In this document: piece by piece, positions 59,337 through 64,000 of the stretch
Numbering within the stretch: position 1 is the first letter of the stretch
How the letters are laid out: every line of letters starts with the position of its first letter
Assembly: GCA_035999765.1 (NCBI GenBank)
Contig: CP108521.1
Location: 3,968,001-4,032,000 of the forward strand
Direction: 5' to 3'
Origin: Streptomyces sp. NBC_01231
GTDB taxonomy: Bacteria > Actinomycetota > Actinomycetes > Streptomycetales > Streptomycetaceae
Length of the DNA stretch: 64,000 nucleotides
Position numbers and translations under genes: made by a program
The notes under the pieces: generated by a model
The model's database searches: none
Told to the model about the DNA's origin: nothing
What the model saw: the letters and a program-made list of their open reading frames with translations, nothing else

Positions 59337-61270
59337 ACGACCGAGCAGGCCGCCGCCGCGCCCGTCGACTCGCGATCGGCACGGCGGTGGTGCTCGCGCT
59401 GGCCGGGATGAACGGGCCGTGGCTGTACCGCTTCAGCACCGAGAAATACCACCAGTACCAAATCGACAGACCGGAGTATAAAGCCGAGAACGGCAAGTGG
59501 GACGTCATCGAGTTCCCCGAGGAGTACCGGCAGAACACCATCCACGCGGCGCTGCTGCGCACCGGGAAGGTGCTGCTCGTCGCGGGTTCGGGCAACAACC
59601 AGGACAACTTCGACGACAAGAAGTTCGACACCCGTGTCTGGAATCCCGTCAAGGGCACCATCAAGAAGGTCCCCACGCCCAAGGACCTGTTCTGCACCGG
59701 CCACACCCAGCTCGCCAACGGCAATCTGCTGATCGCGGGCGGTACCAAGCGGTACGAGAAACTGAAGGGTGACGTCACCAAGGCCGGCGGCCTGATGATC
59801 GTCCACAACGAGAACCCGGACAAGCCGATCACGCTGCCCGCGGGCACGAAGTTCGTGGGCAAGAAGAACGGCAAGGCCTTCGTGTCGAAGGACCCGGTCG
59901 TGGTCGAGCGGGCGAAGAAGAACTTCGACAAGCGGACCGGCAAGTTCCTCGGCAACTCCCCGGGGCTCGGGCGCATCTACGTCGAGGCGCAGAAGAGCGG
60001 CGCCAAGTACGAGACGGGCACCCAGGACAACTACCGCATTCAGGGGCTGTCCGGCGCCGACGCCAAGAACACGTACGGCATCGCGCAGAAGCTCGCCCTC
60101 GACAAGAAGGACTTCCAGGGCATCCGCGACGCCTTCGAGTTCGACCCGATCGCCGAGAAGTACATCAAGGTCGACCCGATGAAGGAGGCCCGCTGGTACC
60201 CGACGCTCACCACCCTGAGCGACGGGAAGATCCTCAGCGTCTCCGGCCTCGACGACATCGGGCAGCTGGTCCCGGGCAAGAACGAGGTCTTCGACCCGAA
60301 GACCAAGAAGTGGACGTACCTGCCGAAGACCATGCAGTTCCCGACCTACCCGGCGCTGTTCCTGTTGCAGAACGGCAAGGTCCTGTACTCGGGCTCGAAC
60401 GCGGGGTACGGGCCGGACAACGTGGGCCGCGACCCCGGTGTGTGGGACGTGGACACCAACAAGTTCACGAAGATTCCCGGGCTGAGCGACCCGAACCTGA
60501 TGGAGACGTCCGGGACCGTGCTGTTGCCGCCGGCCCAGGACGAGAAGTACATGGTGATCGGCGGCGGCGGGGTCGGCGAGTCCAAGCTGTCCAGCAACCG
60601 GACCCGGATCGTCGACATGAAGGCGGACAGCCCGAAGTTCGTGGACGGGCCCACGATGGAGAAGGGCACCCGCTATCCCCAGGCCTCGGTGCTGCCGGAC
60701 GACTCCGTGCTGGTCTCCGGCGGTTCGGAGGACTACCGGGGTCGCGGCGACTCCAACATCCTCCAGGCCCGGCTGTACCACCCGGACCGGAACACGCTCG
60801 ACAAGGTCGCCGATCCGCTGGTGGGGCGCAACTACCACTCCGGGTCGCTGCTGTTGCCGGACGGGCGGGTGATGTTCTTCGGGTCGGACTCGTTGTACGG
60901 CGACGCGGCGAACACGAAGCCGGGGACGTTCGAGCAGCGGATCGAGATCTACACGCCGCCGTACCTGTACCGGGGCTCACGGCCGTCGCTGTCGGGTGGC
61001 CCGCAGACGATCGAGCGGGGTGAGTCGGGGACGTTCACGTCCCAGCACGCCTCGTCGGTCAAGAAGGTGCGGCTGATCCGGCCCAGCGCGGCGACGCATG
61101 TGACCGATGTCGATCAGCGGTCCATCGCGTTGGACTTCAAGGCGTCCGGGGACAAGATCACGGTGACGGTGCCGAAGAACAAGAACGTTGTTCAGTCGGG
61201 CTGGTACATGGTGTTCGTGAACGACGACCAGGGGACACCGTCGAAGGCGCAGTGGGTGAAGGTGCCGTAG
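59333..61270 (+). CDS. glxA: Copper radical oxidase GlxA (galactose-oxidase-like)
   Basis: 645 residues. N-terminal membrane anchor about 12-32 after an Arg-rich start; seven-bladed Kelch region and a C-terminal immunoglobulin-like domain. Cys121 in LFCTGHTQLANG is the position of the Tyr-Cys cross-link in S. lividans GlxA; GRNYHSGSLLLPDG holds the axial Tyr-His pair, and TSQHASS the last His ligand. It oxidises the CslA-made glycan and needs copper; in S. lividans its loss blocks development. Coupled to cslA. Followed by a 20-bp hairpin terminator. Confidence 0.93.
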   Translation: MNDRAGRRRARRLAIGTAVVLALAGMNGPWLYRFSTEKYHQYQIDRPEYKAENGKWDVIEFPEEYRQNTIHAALLRTGKVLLVAGSGNNQDNFDDKKFDTRVWNPVKGTIKKVPTPKDLFCTGHTQLANGNLLIAGGTKRYEKLKGDVTKAGGLMIVHNENPDKPITLPAGTKFVGKKNGKAFVSKDPVVVERAKKNFDKRTGKFLGNSPGLGRIYVEAQKSGAKYETGTQDNYRIQGLSGADAKNTYGIAQKLALDKKDFQGIRDAFEFDPIAEKYIKVDPMKEARWYPTLTTLSDGKILSVSGLDDIGQLVPGKNEVFDPKTKKWTYLPKTMQFPTYPALFLLQNGKVLYSGSNAGYGPDNVGRDPGVWDVDTNKFTKIPGLSDPNLMETSGTVLLPPAQDEKYMVIGGGGVGESKLSSNRTRIVDMKADSPKFVDGPTMEKGTRYPQASVLPDDSVLVSGGSEDYRGRGDSNILQARLYHPDRNTLDKVADPLVGRNYHSGSLLLPDGRVMFFGSDSLYGDAANTKPGTFEQRIEIYTPPYLYRGSRPSLSGGPQTIERGESGTFTSQHASSVKKVRLIRPSAATHVTDVDQRSIALDFKASGDKITVTVPKNKNVVQSGWYMVFVNDDQGTPSKAQWVKVP

Positions 61271-61322
61271 GAGAAGGCTCCGTCGGCCGAGGCGCCGCAG
61301 GCCTCAAGGCGCCCTGGATGAA

Positions 61323-61370
61323 CGGCCCCAGCGCTCCCGCACGTTGATGAGTGCGGGAGCGCTGGGGCCG
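61323..61370. terminator. Bidirectional terminator between glxA and the GH6 gene
   Basis: Perfect 20-bp inverted repeat (61323-61342 with 61351-61370), 8-nt loop, between two convergent stops (61270 and 61419). Confidence 0.85.
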
Positions 61371-61418
61371 GTCGGGTTCGCGGGGCCGTGCGGTGTGCCG
61401 ACACAGCCCCGCGCGCGT

Positions 61419-62444
61419 CTAGGTGCCTGAAGCCTGGGCCAGGTTCAGGGCGTAGTCGGGCCACCACTCGCCCGCCTTCGGGCCGCCCTTGCACTCGCCG
61501 TCCGACTCCCCCGGGCGCTTGACCCAGACGTACGCGTCGACGAGCGGGTCGGCCGTTTCGGTGGTCGGGTTCTCTCCCAGGGCCCGGCCGGGCGGGTTGC
61601 ACCAGCGCTTGTCCGGGTCGCCGCCGTCGTAGGGGCCGTTGCCGTTGCGGCTGGTGTCGATGACGAAGGGCTTGGCGCCCACCTTCGAGGAGAGTTCCTT
61701 GCCGTAGGCGATGGATTCCCCGGTGGGGTAGAAGTTGGAGACGTTGACCGCGAAGCCGTCGGCCTGGTCGATGCCGGCGCGCTTGAGCGGTTCGAAGATC
61801 TCGTCGGTCTTGCCCCATCCGGCGTTGCCCGCGTCCAGGTAGACCCTTGTGCTCTTCAGCGACGTGAGCTTCTCGATGGCGTCCCGGAGAAGGTCGTAGC
61901 GCTCCTCGTGGAACTCCTTGGGCGTGCAGTTGTCCACCATGTGCAGCACCGCGTCCGGCTCCAGGATGACCCTCGCGGGGCGGTCGCCGATGCCTTCGGC
62001 CACGCTGTCGAGGAACGACCGGTACGCGTCGCCGTCGGCGGCACCGCCCGAAGAGAACTGGCCGCAGTCCCGGTGCGGGATGTTGTAGACGACCAACAGT
62101 GCTTCCCGGTCCGCCTTCGCGGCCGCCTCCGTGTAGCCCCGGGCCTGTTCCTCGGGGTTCTCCGGGTTGATCCACTCGGCGGTCGGTTGCTCGGCGACCT
62201 TGCGGAGCTGCTGGGCCTCGGTCTTCTTGCCCGCCTTCTCGTACTCCTTCACCTGCCGCGCGGCGTTGCCGTCCGGGTTGACCCAGAACGGGTCCGTCTC
62301 CTTGGGCTGTTGGGCGATGCCGGTGTTGTCGTCCTGCTGCTCCTCACCGTCGCCTCCGTCGCCCGAGGAACAGCCTGCGAGCAGCAGTGCCGCCCCCAGC
62401 ACCGCCGCGGCAGCCCGCGTTCCAGCCCCCCTGCTGACGTACAT
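61419..62444 (-). CDS. cslZ: GH6-family endoglucanase lipoprotein
   Basis: 341 residues. Lipoprotein signal AAAAVLGAALLLAGC (Cys near residue 24), an acidic linker, then the GH6 domain: LLVVYNIPHRDCGQFSSGGAADGDAYRSFLDSVA, RVILEPDAVLHMVDNC (catalytic Asp in E-P-D), VYLDAGNAGWG, FVIDTSRNGNGP and YVWVKRPGESDGEC. It would trim beta-1,4-glucan made by CslA. ATG at 62444 chosen; the frame stays open upstream. Symbol by analogy with the cslA locus. Confidence 0.85.
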   Translation of the reverse strand: MYVSRGAGTRAAAAVLGAALLLAGCSSGDGGDGEEQQDDNTGIAQQPKETDPFWVNPDGNAARQVKEYEKAGKKTEAQQLRKVAEQPTAEWINPENPEEQARGYTEAAAKADREALLVVYNIPHRDCGQFSSGGAADGDAYRSFLDSVAEGIGDRPARVILEPDAVLHMVDNCTPKEFHEERYDLLRDAIEKLTSLKSTRVYLDAGNAGWGKTDEIFEPLKRAGIDQADGFAVNVSNFYPTGESIAYGKELSSKVGAKPFVIDTSRNGNGPYDGGDPDKRWCNPPGRALGENPTTETADPLVDAYVWVKRPGESDGECKGGPKAGEWWPDYALNLAQASGT

Positions 62445-62686
62445 CCAACTCCCCCTTGGGTGCACCGTTCCAAGTCTCAATCGTGACACATCAGTCGCGT
62501 CGCCCACGAGGACACCCGGGCCTTGTCCGGGAGCTGTTACAGCCCGATGGCCGCGGGTTCGTCCGCCGGTACGGGACACACCAAGTACCCGCTCACCGCG
62601 TCGAACATCCGTCCGCCCGGGCGAACGGGGCACCGCTCGTCGACGGCGGCGGTCGCAGGACCGGGCCAGGTGCCAAGGGTCCGCCC

Positions 62687-63352
62687 TCACAGTGCCGTGC
62701 CCGTGAGGTACGCCGAGACGATCACGTTCGCCGAGTAGCTGCGGCTCACCCGGTCGAAGGTGCCGCCGCAGGTGATCAGCCGCAGTTCGGAGCGCCCGGT
62801 CTGCCGGGGTCCGTAGGCCTGCTGGGCGTCGAAGCGGTCGCGGTTGACGACCTGGACGTCGTCGACGGTGAACTCGGCGATCCTGCCGTCGTCGCGGAAC
62901 ACCCGGACCGTCTCGCCGGGCTTCATCGCGCTGATCCGGTAGAAGACGGCGGGCCGGGTCTCGGTGTCGACGTGACCGACCATCAGGGCCGTCCCGGCCG
63001 CCCCGGGCTTCGCCCCGGCCGCGTACCAGCCGACCACACCCGCCTGGTCGAAGGGCGGCGGATCGATCGCCCCCTGCCCGTCCAGGCCGCGGGCCACGAC
63101 CGGTGCCTGGACGCCGAGGCCGGGGATGTCGACGCGCTGCGGAAGCGCGTCCCCGAGCGGCCGGTGCGGGGGCGGCAGTCGCACGTCCGGGGGCCGGCCG
63201 ACCGCCGCCATGTCGCCGGTGGCAGGAGCGGACACGCCCTGCCGTACGTCGGTCACCTCTCGTCCCCACAGCCACAGCCCGAGCAGCAGGAGCGCCCAGA
63301 CCACGCCGGTGAGCAGCCGGCCGGTGCCGGTGACGCGTTCTCGGTCGGACAT
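62687..63352 (-). CDS. Class F sortase
   Basis: 221 residues: one N-terminal membrane segment (about 12-30), Pro-rich linker, sortase barrel with the catalytic His in ALMVGHVDT, Cys in LRLITCGGTFD and a following Arg (VSRSYSAN). The actinobacterial class F type is stand-alone without a pilin operon. It starts 6 nt after the upstream secreted protein gene, so they are co-transcribed. Confidence 0.88.
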   Translation of the reverse strand: MSDRERVTGTGRLLTGVVWALLLLGLWLWGREVTDVRQGVSAPATGDMAAVGRPPDVRLPPPHRPLGDALPQRVDIPGLGVQAPVVARGLDGQGAIDPPPFDQAGVVGWYAAGAKPGAAGTALMVGHVDTETRPAVFYRISAMKPGETVRVFRDDGRIAEFTVDDVQVVNRDRFDAQQAYGPRQTGRSELRLITCGGTFDRVSRSYSANVIVSAYLTGTAL

Positions 63353-63358
63353 CGCCGG

Positions 63359-63925
63359 TCAACCTGTCCTACGGCTCCGGCGGCTGCCGAGCAGCGCGAC
63401 GGCCACTGCGGCGACCCCGGCGAGGATCAGTCCGGTCACTCCTTGCGCCGTACCGGGACCGGCCGCGCGGGCGTCGTCCACGGCGGAGAGGTGGGCGGTG
63501 CCTCCGCCGCCGGCGGGTACCGGGGCGACCGGGGAGGTGTGGGCGGACGGGGAGGCGTGGGCGGGAGGCGCGGCCTGGCCGGACGGCTGCGCCGAACCGG
63601 GCCTGACGATGATCTTGCCGTTCACCCGGATGTCGGCACAGCTGATCCGCACGTCGTACGAGCCGGCCTTGATCGTGGTGCGGACGCGGGTCTCTCCGGC
63701 GAGCGTGCCGCCGGAGCCGGTGAGCCGGGCGTCCGTGACGAACGCCGCCGAGGCGGCGGTGGCCGACTTCACGGCACAGCCGCTCACCCGCAGCGCCACG
63801 TCGGCGCCGGGGGCGGGGGAGGACGGGGTCACCGTGACGCTGCCGCCGTCGGCCGCGTGCGCGGCGGGAGTGAGAACGGTGACAGCCAGGGCGGCGGAAC
63901 AGAGAGTGAGGCGAAGTGAACCCAT
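63359..63925 (-). CDS. Secreted, membrane-anchored protein paired with the sortase
   Basis: 188 residues: signal peptide (about 1-24, ending AHA-A), a beta-sandwich-like domain with two Cys (VSGCAVKS and RISCADIRV), a Pro/Ala/Ser-rich stalk about 105-145, a C-terminal membrane segment and an Arg-rich tail. This is a cell-surface layout, but no LPxTG-type sorting motif is seen, so it may be a sortase partner without being its substrate. Its promoter lies in the last 75 bases of the window. Confidence 0.8.
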   Translation of the reverse strand: MGSLRLTLCSAALAVTVLTPAAHAADGGSVTVTPSSPAPGADVALRVSGCAVKSATAASAAFVTDARLTGSGGTLAGETRVRTTIKAGSYDVRISCADIRVNGKIIVRPGSAQPSGQAAPPAHASPSAHTSPVAPVPAGGGGTAHLSAVDDARAAGPGTAQGVTGLILAGVAAVAVALLGSRRSRRTG

Positions 63926-64000
63926 CGTGAACCTCCAGACATCTGGAGCCTCCCCCCGGGCCCCCCTCCCCGCATCCTCACTGGGGGCCCCGTTACTCCG

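Noticed and set aside
63937..63952. Small palindrome near the right edge
   Set aside because: A 6-bp stem before a start codon at the window edge; too short to call an operator.

Overview
The window looks like a Streptomyces chromosome. It is very GC-rich, starts many genes with GTG, packs genes into operons with 1-4 nt overlaps, and carries typical Streptomyces families (SARP regulator, NsdA-like TPR regulator, CslA/GlxA tip-polysaccharide genes, MsiK-dependent sugar ABC transporters without their own ATPase). All calls come from reading the sequence; no database search was possible.

Positions 1-23.1 kb hold a type II polyketide gene cluster. A dTDP-L-rhamnose set (rmlC at 578 on +; rmlD, rmlB, rmlA on -) lies beside an NmrA-type oxidoreductase, one GT-B glycosyltransferase and a SARP activator. 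Two divergent units follow: a Dabb-fold protein (-) against an FAD monooxygenase plus an acyl-CoA-dehydrogenase-like monooxygenase (+), and a KAS III (-) against the main PKS operon (+): ACP1, acyltransferase, ACP2, Dabb protein 2, SRPBCC aromatase/cyclase, ZhuJ-type cyclase, nitroreductase, KS-alpha, KS-beta/CLF. A perfect 62-bp palindrome closes it. An FMN alpha-hydroxyacid oxidase (-) and an acyl-CoA carboxylase beta chain (+) end the cluster. KAS III, a separate acyltransferase and two ACPs indicate a non-acetate starter unit. No ketoreductase is present in the window, so an unreduced, rhamnosylated, oxidised aromatic polyketide is predicted. Direct heptamer repeats with 11-bp period, as SARPs bind, stand before at least six of the transcription units.

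Positions 23.1-42 kb look like ordinary chromosome with some unusual spots: a sugar ABC transporter, a spermidine-synthase-like protein, an NsdA-like regulator, a histidine phosphatase, a PAP2 membrane protein, then a three-gene module (Cas4-like Fe-S nuclease, unknown protein, SF1 helicase) that resembles a split Dna2. A solitary IS200/IS605-type end-bearing element of about 0.3 kb sits between its second and third genes, and the helicase 3' end is partly duplicated downstream. Then come a Prim-Pol-like protein whose stop codon lies inside a tRNA-Lys gene, a secreted M6 protease, a PAS-GGDEF-EAL protein (CdgA-like) and a luciferase-like monooxygenase.

Positions 42.2-51 kb form a catabolic/uptake locus: two Asp/Glu-racemase-fold proteins, a D-2-hydroxyacid dehydrogenase, an amidase, a DUF3830 protein, an EhuBCDA-type ABC importer and an IclR regulator. 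Positions 51-64 kb carry an AMP-binding ligase, an AA10 lytic polysaccharide monooxygenase with a DasR-type operator, SPFH and peptidoglycan-binding proteins, then cslA-glxA-GH6 (apical glycan synthesis) and a class F sortase with a secreted partner. Three identical tRNA-Lys(CTT) genes, each followed by the same terminator, punctuate the right half.
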